Part shown: positions 54,299-64,000 of the stretch, one piece after another
Layout: every line of letters starts with the position of its first letter
How positions within the stretch are numbered: the stretch's first letter is position 1
Assembly: GCF_000002595.2 (NCBI RefSeq)
Contig: NC_057020.1
Coordinates: 1,278,547-1,342,546, forward strand
Length of the DNA stretch: 64,000 bases
Direction of reading: 5' to 3'
Source: Chlamydomonas reinhardtii
Lineage: Eukaryota; Chlorophyta; Chlorophyceae; Chlamydomonadales; Chlamydomonadaceae
Made by a program: the position numbers and the translations under genes
Notes under the pieces: model-generated
What the model saw: the letters and a program-made list of their open reading frames with translations, nothing else
What the model was told of the DNA's origin: nothing
Database searches by the model: none

Positions 54299-57200
54299 TC
54301 ACTGGCGCTCCTGCTGCTCCTGCTGTTGCTGGGCCCGCCGCCTCTTCTTCGATTTGGTCATCAGGCGCAACGTGCCAGAAACCGCCTTTGCGTACCGTGG
54401 CGGCGGCGGCTGACTGCGGTGCCCATTCGCAGTTGCAGAGCGAGAGCCTGCAGCAGACGATGGCGCACTGCTGCCGCCTGAGTTGGACCGCAGCAGGAGT
54501 GAGCGCTGCGAAGGCGGCGGCGGCGGCAGCGATGGCGGCCGCACAGGCGGTGCCGGAGGAGAGGGCGGCGCTGGTGGCGCTGGTGGCGGCGGCGAGGGCG
54601 GCGGCGGAGCGGGGGGTGGCGGGGAGGGAGGCGGGGGGCCTGGCGGCGGCGGTGATGGTGGCGGCGGCGCGGGGGGTGGGGGAGATGGAGGCGGAGGTGT
54701 GGGAGGTGGTGGTGAGGGCGGCGGAGGAGAGGGCGGCGGGGGAGAAGGAGGTGGAGGCGGCGGGGGAGGCGGGCTTGGGGGAGGAGGCGACGGCGGCGGG
54801 GCGTGCGGGGGAGGTGGGGATGGTGGAGCTGGGGATGGAGGCGGAGGGACTGGTGGGGATGGAGATGGGGGCACGGGGGAGGGGGGAAGAGGAGATGGAG
54901 GTGGGGGAGAGGGAGGCGGCGGACTTGGCGGCGGTGGTGAGGGAGGGGGCGGCGTCGGGGGCGGCGGTGATGGGGGAGGTGGGGATGGGGGTGGAGGCGA
55001 GGGCGGCCCAGGGGAGGGAGGCGGTGGCGAGGGAGGCGGGGGACGTGGAGGCGGAGGCGATGGGGGAGGCGGGTAAGGCGGGGGCGGTGAGGGCGGGATG
55101 GGTGAGGGGGGTGGCGGGTAGGGAGGGGGTGGAGAAGGAGGCGGAGGTGAGGGCGGCGGCGGCGTTGGCGGTGGTGGTGACGGGGGAAGAGGAGACGGAG
55201 GACGCGGGGATGGTGGGACTGGGGATGGAGGAGGAGGAGTAGGCGGTGGCGGGTTTGGAGGCGGAGGGGATGGAGGTGGCGGGGACGGCGGCGGCGGCGA
55301 GGGCGGCAAAGGCGAAGGGGGTGGAGGTGACGGCGGTGGCGGGTTTGGAGGCGGCGGCGAAGGGGGAGGCGGGTAAGGCGGGGGCGGCGACGGCGGGATG
55401 GGTGAGGGGGGTGGAGGGTAGGGAGGAATTGGAGAGGGCGGTGGAGGCGACGGCGGCGGCGGCGTTGGCGGTGGTGGTGACGGAGGAGGTGGGTAAGGAG
55501 GCGGCGGCGATGGTGGCAGAGGCGAGGGTGGCGGGGGTGAGGGAGGTGGCGGGTTCGGAGGGGGTGGTGAAGGGGGTAGCGGCGAGGGCGGGGGTGGGTA
55601 AGGAGGCGCCGGGGACGGAGGTGGTGGTGATGGGGGCGGGGGTGTTGGCGGCGGCGGTGATGGGGGAGGTGGGTAAGGAGGCGGCGGAGAGGGTGGCAGG
55701 GGTGAGGGTGGCCGTGGGGATGGCGGGCCCGGACTGGGCGGGGCGGGGCTTGGCGGCGCCGGACTGGGCGGCACAGGCGAGGGCGGGGGTGGGTAAGGAG
55801 GCGCCGGGCTGGGTGGCGCGGGGCTGGGTGGCACAGGACTTGGCGGCACCGGGCTAGGTGGCGCAGGTGAGGGCGGTGGCGGGTTCGGTGGTGGCGGGTT
55901 CGGAGGAGGTGGGGACGGAGGCGGAGGATGAGGAGGCGGCGGCGATGGTGGAGGAGGTGACGGAGGCGGGGGTGAGGGCGGCGGAGGGTTGGGCGGTGGA
56001 GGCGACGGTGGGGGTGGCGATGGCGGAGGAGGTGAGGGAGGCGGCGGGGATGGCGGCGGTGGAGGCGACGGGGGCCGGGGGCTGGGTGGCTTGGGTGAGG
56101 GAGGTGCTGGGCTGGGTGGCCTAGGGCTGGGCGGCGCGGGGCTGGGTGGTTTAGGGGGTGTGGGGCTGGGCGGCGCCGGGCTCGGAGGTACAGGGGGTTT
56201 GGGGCTGGGCGGTGCGGGTGATGGTGGGGCAGGAGGTGCGAGTGGTCGCGGCGGCAGCGGAGGAGTTGGCGGCGGCGGCGGCGCAGCCGGAGGACGGGAA
56301 GGCGGTTTCGTGGCACCACTGCCACCGCTGCCGTCACCACCGATGTCTCTGCTTGGCTGAGCCGGCGGCACAGGTGAGGGCATGCTCGAGGGATGCTGTG
56401 GTGGCGGCGCCAGCGGCTGCTGCGGCGGCAGTGCTGACACGTTCACCTCACCCCGTACAAATACCAGCCGTACAGTGTTGGTCACGTCCAAAACAAAGCC
56501 GTCGTGCAGCACGTGCAGCTGGTCATCCGCCTTGCTTGCATCGCTGTACGCGCGGTACGACGACCAGGCGTTGTATGGCAGTTTGACCTGCGTCGTACGA
56601 CTGCCGCTGCTAGAACCACTAAAACCGCCGCTGCTGGGCGCGGCGACGGCGGAGACGTCGGCACGCACGATGCTCCAGCCGCTGCTGGGCATGAGCTCGG
56701 TCGGCGTGCGCACGCGCAGGTACTGCCAGTTGGTGGCTCGGGTCGCAGGCGTCAGGACCGCACCCCCGGTGGCGCTGGCAGGCGGCAGTTTGGGAGCCTG
56801 CAGCTGAGAACCGTCCACACGGATCTCAACCACCACAACCGCCCGGCCGTCGTCGACACGTGCAGCAGCAGCGGCGGCGTCAGCGCCCGTGAGCGCGGCT
56901 GAGACGGAGGTGGCCGTGACGGCGGCCGCAGGGACCACCGCGAGCGGCAGCACTGCCCCGTCCTTGCTGCTGTGGAGCTGCGTGGGCAGCGGCAGTGCAG
57001 TGGTGATGTTGAAGATGGACTCGGCGGCGGCGCGGCGGCGAAGGCGGTGGCGGTTGGAGGTGGCTGGCGAGGAACCGTTATTCGCCGTGTCAGTGGCATT
57101 GCCAACGGCATTCCCTCCGGCGCCACTGGTGGTATTGCTGCCGGCATTGCTGCTGTTGCTGCTGGCGGGCGCAGGTGCGGGTGCCAGCCCTGCCTTGCGT

Positions 57201-60200
57201 TGGTCGTCGTCCAGCTGTGTGACCAGCATGTCAGGCAGCCCGTCGTCGAAGCCAGCGCCTGTGTGCGGACACGGACAGGTGGGCAGGCAGACAGGTGGGC
57301 ACAGACAAACAGGCAGTAGAAACGGGCGGCGTGAGCACAGTAGCATACCGTATACATTAGCCAAGCAACACGCACCCTTTCGCACATCGCACATGTTGTG
57401 CACACACATACGCACCCACCGGTGATGTAGGTGAGGCGCAGCATGTCGTAAAGGGCAACACGCGACACGGAGGAGAGCGTGGGGTCGTTCAGGGGGTTGC
57501 GGGTGGTGAAGGAGGCGTTCAAGCCGGTGAAGGTGCCCTGCACGCACACACAAACACATACCGTATTGCGGCACACCGCAGTTGGAATAAGCGCGTCTGC
57601 TGGATGACAATGTTGATTCAGCCCCCACACACGTACATGGTCCACCGACACCCCGCACCGCGTAGCCCCAACCCGGCCCCTTAAACAACTTAAACAACCC
57701 TCCCTCGCCTCCTCCTCCACCTCCTGCCACTCCGCACCTGCAGGCTGCAGCGCAGGCTCCACACCACCAGTGCCGAGCTGTTGGGTGACAGGTCGCCCAC
57801 CGCCGCCTGCAGCGCGCGCGGCTGCGGCCGGCCATTCACAGCCACAGCGGTGATGTTGAAGGCCACGAGCAGGCCCTTCTCGTTCTCCACAATCTTGGGC
57901 TGTAGCGACTGCATCTCCAGCGCCCGTGCCGGTCCGCCGCCCACGTTGGTAAGCAGCGTCACAAAGGCCGCGGGCGGCGAGGGCTCCACCTCCGGCGTGA
58001 AGGGGTTGTCACCCTGTGAAGTGGGTAGGCGGTTAATATGCCACCTTGCCTGCCCGCCCTCCATCTTGTTCCCGTTCGGGGATCTCCCTCCCTCCCTCCC
58101 TCTTCTCCACGCACCCCACACCCACCTGCACCCATTTCTCGATGTAGTAGCGCACATCCAGACGCCCCTCTGGCGACACGCGAATGTTGGCAGGTTCCAG
58201 CGGCACCACCTCCTGTGGCAGACCGGGTGCCGGCGTGTACCTGTGCCACCGCATGCATGTCGTGGCGCAAGTTAGTTGGTTGGCGCGCGACAGGCGGTGG
58301 AGTGTGACAGGAGGCTGTGTGGCAGTGTCTCACCTGAGTGTGCCGCCGATGACGTACCACGTGTCGTTCGACAGAGCCGCAGCGACCCGGGGTACCATGA
58401 GCCAACGCAGTGTGCCGGAGCCGCCGGCAGCCAGGGACCAGGGCCCGGCGCCCTCGAACGCACCCTGTGTGTGCGTTCGCGTCAGTTGGGGCCCACACAT
58501 TCCGCACATGCATATTATTACTTAGACAGAGGGTGGCGGGTGGCGTGGGCCACTCCCGGCAAGATACGGCATTTGAGACTTGAGGAAAGAGCGTAAGGCG
58601 GGGACGCGACCGCAGAATGCCCGGTGTTAATGTGCCCCACCTTGCACCACCTTGCACCACATCGCAACCAACCGCGCCCCACTTCGGCACCTCCGCTTCA
58701 CCCGTTCCCTTCCCTTTCCTTCCCGCCTTTCACCCGGCCTGACCTGCCCGTACGCTTCCACCCCGCCTCCGCATACACAGAGAAGCCAACACGCTCCTCG
58801 TCCCCGCCCGCCGTATCTAACCTCGAGGAGCGGCTCTCCGACAGCGAAGGTGCCGTTGCTGGCCGGCTGCCCGCTGGTCTGCTCCCACACCTCGAGTTCC
58901 ACGGAGATGTCAGTGATGGGGTCGCCGCCCGCTTCCGCGTCGTTATCCAACGCCAGAGTCGCCTCAAAAGCCTGGGGCGCGAGCCCGTGCAATAGCGCAA
59001 CAGGTACCGTAACTAAGTATGGATAGCTAGGTACTTAAAATGGCATGACCGTATGCGAGCGTTGCGCGAGCGGTGGGCCCAGCGCGCATGCGGCGTCAGT
59101 TGGTCCAGCGGCAACAGCAGAAAGCAAGCGCCTTCACACCGTCACACCCCTATCCATCTACCCAGTATCCTCCCACCTGTCGTGTCAGCACCAGCGATTG
59201 GCTCAGCTGGATGACCACCCGGACGCACGTGCTGCCGCCGCCGCCGCCGCTCTGTGCGGCCACGTTCAGTGCCACGAGCGCGGTGATGGCGTCGTTCAGG
59301 GCGTCGAAGCAGCCTGCACGAGGGCACGAGGGCAAACACACACGCACCGCGCAATCAAGCATAGCAGGCGGTGCGCATGCGTGCGTGCGTGGTGTATGTG
59401 TGTGGAACCAGTCGCGGGTAAAGGCGGCAGTGATGAGTGCATGCACGCGGATGTGTCCGCCGATCCCTTGATTATGTGCCTGTGCACGAAACAAAAGACA
59501 CCATAGCTCACTTTTGTAGCCCAGCTCCAGCGCGGCAACGGTCTCATTCAGATAGGTAAGCTGCGCCAACGTCACACGGGCCAGGTCGATGGGCCGCGGG
59601 CTGCCGTCCGGCAAGATCCCACTCATGGGCCCCAGACCTGTGGTCTGGTTGATGTAGCTCATCGGGTCGACGCCGTTCGGGTCGAAGGTCGCGTTCCACC
59701 TGCAGCCGAAAGGTGGACACACACGCGTGTGCCGTACGTGTGGCAAACGGCGCCGGGTCGCCGGGTGACGGCCATTCGCTCGCTGTCACGAGCATGCATG
59801 CTCAGCAGCGGCAGAGCTAGCTCGTACACGCACGTATGCGAAAGCCCCAGCAGCAAATGATTTACGTCTTCAGGTCGCTGACTGCTGCGAGCACACGTCC
59901 GGTACGCACGCGCACCTTGCGATCAGCATCTCGCGCGCGGCGCGCGACACTAGCACGTCATAGTGCTCCCCCAGCAGGACTGGCGCCTCCGCATCCCAGT
60001 CCACGATGGGGCCTGCTCGCGATGCGGTCGACGTGGCGGCCTCCCATGCAGCTCGCCACTCCGCCTCCAGATCTTTCGGGTAGTTAGATGAAATCCACTC
60101 CCTGTGTACACGCACATTCAGACATGTACCATTATCACCTCGTCTGCTACACAAAGCATGCAATCATCACCTAGCTACACGCTGTGGGTAGCTAGCTAGC

Positions 60201-60478
60201 TAGGTGCCCTTGCCACTCCCACATTCCCCACCTCGCCATGCACCCGGGACCCCGACTGTAAACAATCAGTAACGCACGCGCCCCGGACACCATCTATGAA
60301 CAAACTCAGGAGGCTACCATAAGCCAGGTAGATGGAAAGGCCTTTTGATGATACACGATTGCAAAGCATTACCCAGCTGCCCATACTCACTCGTAGTACT
60401 CTGGGCTCCACATCTCCATGGCTGCTGTGTTGAACATAAGAACGGCTGCGGACCAGCGCACGATTGCCTTGCCTACGT

Positions 60479-60517
<39 letters not shown>

Positions 60518-63500
60518 AACAATTGGTAGTTCGCAATGTCGCTGTAGCAGCACGCGCCGATTGTACAGAACAGTGCATGCGTGCGTGTACGATGGCCATA
60601 CATTGTCTCGCCCGGCAGTGCCTTGATTGATCGGGTGCACGCGTGCTGGCACGCAAGCACGCAGCAGCAGCTCGTGTATTTATCCCATGCAGCTAGCAGA
60701 TAGGGATGCTTCGTCACACGCACGCACGCACGCACTGGCACACACGCTCACACCCAAACGCACCTGCTGGCGAGTAGAAAATTGGGTCAGGGTCTGGGAC
60801 CTTTGCCGATACACCCAGGTCTTGTCGCCGGCGTGGGAGCACAGCAGCCGATGTAAGCTGCGGCGTCAGCGTGTCATCGCCAACATAGCGATGATGATGA
60901 GCGCCCCAAACGCCGCGAGCGGCGTCGTCCGTCATCGTCAGCAGGTGCCGGCGGTTGGAGCCACTGCAGATTGTGGACACCGTCCCGCCCGCCGTCGTAC
61001 GTACGGACAGGAAGCCTACGTCATCATCTATGCCTACCGTTCATGCATATAAGCTGTGTGCAACTTGCGTCGTCGCCATTAGCATGCCAGTCTGATGTAA
61101 TAGGTGCGGGCGTCGAGCGAGTGAAATTCTGGTAGTGGACCTACCCTTAGCATCGCAAGTACTGCCGTGCATGCGCGTGCCCATACTCAGCTACTGCACA
61201 TTCACACACACGCGCGCGTCGCCCCTTACCTGCTACTCGCGCCAGCAGCAGCACCCTGCGTCGCGGCTCCCAGCCACGAGCCCGGAGATGCAGAGCCCGG
61301 GAAACCCATGGCATTTCCGGCAGCGCTTATGCCTGCGGCGATGGGCCCGGTAGCGCTGTTTACAGCGCCGCTGATCTGGCCCCACATGCCCGCGCACTTC
61401 AACGCCATGTCAACGAAGCAGCCGGGGAGCTTGAGCTTTTTGATTGTCTGCATGCATGTTTGCAAGAAGCGGGCGGGCAGGCACGGCTTGCTTTGCGCAA
61501 AACATTGATCTACAACCGCCCCCCCGGCCCTGCTTGCCAGGCCAATGCATGCATGTTTCGCGGCAAACAAATTCTTAATTACATACCCTCCCCTTCCCTT
61601 CCTCCCCCCCCCTTCCGCCCGCCCGCCTGCCCTCCCTCCCCTCCCTCCCTCCCTCCCTCCTAGCGACTTACAACAGTCTTGATAAGGTCCTGCAAACATC
61701 CATAACCGGTGAGAAAGGGTGCATGAGGTTGCTTTGGTTCAACGGACCCGCCTATAGCAATGACTAATCAGACAGCCATCAGTCGCCAGCCGAAGCACTG
61801 CAAAAGCTTTACACATCATTGGAAAAGGAAAGAGGTTCTCATTCACAATCAATACTTACCACCACAAGATCGCCAGGCCCAGATATGCCTGTTACAGCGC
61901 CCACAATGCTGTCGGCCTTGAATAGACCCATAAGGCCCCGGGAGCGCGGCTGCAGCTCTTGGCCGCTCTTGAATGAAATGTCCAATGCATCATTGTCCCA
62001 TGAGGAAATGGGGCCGCTCATGTCACGATATGGATACGTGGCAGAGGCCCTGCCGGCGGCGGCGGCTGGGTGCACTCCGTGGCTGCTGAGCCGCCGCCGC
62101 CGACGGCCTGCGACCACGCCGACGCTGTACTGCGAGGAAGAATTCAAACAAGACAGCAGATGGCATACACGCGCAGTTTGGCTGCATTCATTACATGAGC
62201 GGTGCCCCCATCCCGCACGCAGAGGCCATCCGACATAGTTTGCATGTACGCGCGCAAGTCACGTTTAATGCATGCATACCTTCGACACGACTCCAAAGAT
62301 CTGGCCCAGAACGTCGCCAAGGAGTTTGATTTCCTAGACAAACGAACGGGGATGTGAGGATGGGTTACGCCATATCAACGCTGCAGTTTTTGTTAGCTAG
62401 ATGCTGTGTGGCCGTGCAGTACGACCTCATCAGGCAGAAAGCGAGATAGAGGCTAGTGGCTGCGGAGACCACATACTGATGATCGCCCCTCACTCTACTG
62501 GTCTGCTGCCGTTGCCTACGTCATGCGTACGTACGTGCCTAGCAAGCAAGATAGCTAGCAGCTACGCACCTCTGTGGGAGCCACGTTCTTAATGATGCAT
62601 GTCGCGCCTGAGAACATCCCTTGGACGCACTTGTTGCAGATGTCTGGAGTTGGGATCTCGGCGACACCGACACCGCTGCCGGTCGCAACATACCAGTTGA
62701 GCGGGCCCCCGCCGGTCCCACCAGTTCCCTCTACAAGTTCTAGGTTCCCACCGGTAGAGCACTGTGGATGTCTGCACACACACACATACATGCATGCAGC
62801 ACAAAGCGATCCAACAGTCCAGGAGCAGCAGGTGACTCAGTTAGTCATTATAATGCGGCAATTGTTGAGTGTGTGCGTGCGTGCCGCCCGATCAATCAGT
62901 TCGTACGTTAATTGAGCGAGCTTTGCAATTCGAGGCATTACAATTCTTGATGCCGCCATATACGTAGGCACCCAAATGCATGATTGCTGTCTTCTTAGTG
63001 TATTATCGGAAGAAGCAAAATAGCTGGAAGGAAGCGTGGTGTGTGGGAAAGTCTGGGCATGTCAGCAGGCTGCTATGCGCTATATGCCCTTACATACCTA
63101 CCTGGGAATGATTGATGGACCGTCGCCGAATACGGTGCTTTTGCTCGGATCGCATGCATCCGAGAACTGGATGCCAAACCGGTAAGTGTTGCAACCAGCT
63201 TGCAGTCGCCGCCGCCGTGGCAAACGATCGTGTGCAGCTACAGGGCCTTCACTTTCTGTTTCGGACCCCAGTAAGTGGCGGCGTCTGTTGGCACTGGCAG
63301 CTCCTGTGTGCAGTGCAAGCATGCATGGAACTTAGCAATAGCGCAACCAGCCAGCAGCAGAGATAGATAGCAAAGCGCGCACACATGCATCCTGCCATTA
63401 CACACAGCCTGACAGCATGATGACAGCGTGGTCTCACATTCAGGGGAAGATAGTTGAGTGTGCGGGCAGGAGTATGTGGATGCGATGGTACAGGGTAAGG

Positions 63501-63924
63501 GCCAGGTTGGCGTGGTCCCATAGTGCGCAGCGTACGTCGATGCTCCTGTGAGTTCATCATCCCCCAGCGGCACACATACGCCGCTACGCACGCAAGCTTT
63601 TTAGCGTACATACATGTGCTTACCGAGTGAAGTAATGTAGAGCTCAGTATCTCGACTGACGCTCAGGTCCAACGCAAGCTCCGACATCGCTGGCATGCGG
63701 CCGATCAGCAAGACAAACTCGCGGCCTTCGCCGTAAAGATCTGCCCTGGGCGTGCTTGATGACAGAGTGGAGCCATCGCTGTTTTCATCCGCCTGCACGG
63801 CGCTGCTCCAGGCCAGCTCCGCTGCAGGACCGGGCGGGTAGAAGGCAACGCTAGCCGTCTCGTTGTTCGCAGTCACGTTCTCTTTTTGCAGCCAGCGCGC
63901 GCCAGCAAAGTCGAACATGTACAT
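54299..63924 (-). CDS. Giant extracellular hydroxyproline-rich glycoprotein (5' partial)
   Basis: Eighteen exons with agreeing phases, at least 1913 residues: 63924-63624, 63237-63102, 62771-62570, 62333-62280, 62129-61860, 61689-61672, 61447-61230, 60963-60764, 60472-60391, 60101-59916, 59699-59512, 59313-59177, 58971-58822, 58464-58334, 58240-58126, 58013-57738, 57537-57420, 57258-54299. The first visible exon follows a CAG acceptor and lacks a signal peptide, so the gene continues off the right edge. N-terminal half: non-repetitive beta-rich modules (for example [56 protein letters not shown]). I recall similar strings from large secreted proteins of cyanobacteria and marine animals. C-terminal half: an SPPPP rod of roughly 600 residues, then a basic and Gln-rich tail. 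Polybasic sites (RRRRRL, RRRRL, RLRRR) recur. The acceptor of the second visible exon has a nearer alternative. Confidence 0.75.
54500..56330 (-). repeat. SPPPP rod coding region, about 1.8 kb
   Basis: Near-continuous 15-base units encoding [10 protein letters not shown] and NPPPP pentads. On the plus strand it reads as Gly/Val/Ala-rich shadow frames. Prone to slippage and assembly error. Confidence 0.95.
60480..60515. repeat. (CA)n microsatellite in an intron of the giant glycoprotein gene
   Basis: About 36 bases of CA repeats upstream of the exon at 60472-60391 on the minus strand. Shorter GT tracts also lie at 21605-21628 (intron of kinase A) and 42702-42724 (intron of kinase B). Confidence 0.9.
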
Positions 63925-64000
63925 CTGAATGCATGGACGTATGTATTGTACACAGTGCGCGGGTGAGGTTGCAAGTTGCAGTGGATGTATGCCAGCATCA

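Noticed and set aside
54361-56340. Long His/Leu/Arg-rich minus-strand frame beside the SPPPP frame
   Set aside because: Frame-shifted reading of the same Pro-codon repeats; it does not join the upstream exons in phase.
54388-56360. Plus-strand Gly-rich and Ala/Val/Glu-rich open frames
   Set aside because: Antisense of the SPPPP rod.

Overview
This looks like nuclear DNA of a volvocine green alga, in or near Chlamydomonas (core Reinhardtinia). The evidence is GC-rich, intron-dense genes with short GT..CAG introns, Ala/Gly/Gln-rich low-complexity proteins, TGTAA polyadenylation motifs, (CA)n/(GT)n microsatellites, and hydroxyproline-rich (SP-repeat) extracellular glycoproteins. Exon models below were built by eye from open frames, splice sites and phase consistency. 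Every complete model closes in frame.

Layout. 1-224: last exon of a pherophorin-like wall protein (+). 1319-4774: THO complex subunit 5 (+, 6 exons). 5400-7465: fatty-acid-desaturase-fold membrane enzyme (-, 5 exons). It shares a 106-bp gap with 7572-18863, a predicted 3022-residue low-complexity protein (+, 15 exons) with two helical segments that resemble TALPID3/KIAA0586.

20160-44512 is the most unusual part. Two paralogous glutamate 5-kinase (ProB, AA-kinase plus PUA) genes lie at its ends (20160-24315 and 40327-44512, both -). Between them lie five paralogous minus-strand genes (called MIB1-MIB5 here) and one broken fragment. Each gene encodes a probable organelle transit peptide, usually a coiled coil and sometimes a membrane segment, and one C-terminal MIB/HERC2-type domain. 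The array grew by at least two tandem duplications (units of about 3.5 kb and 3 kb). The second duplication carried along the 3' tip of the downstream ProB gene. Copies differ by whole modules: coiled-coil exons missing in MIB3, membrane segment missing in MIB2, probable alternative acceptor in MIB4, heptad expansion in MIB4.

44967-46179: a four-exon gene for a 76-residue protein of unknown function (+). 47351-48854: a small GNAT acetyltransferase (-). 49627-52575: a secreted hydroxyproline-rich glycoprotein with coiled coil, SP-repeat rod and an unrecognised C-terminal domain (+). 54299-63924 and beyond the right edge: a very large extracellular glycoprotein (-, 18 visible exons, at least 1913 residues). 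Its N-terminal modules recall secreted proteins of bacteria and animals, and they are followed by an SPPPP rod of roughly 600 residues.

No rRNA, tRNA, CRISPR array, intact transposon or viral gene was recognised.
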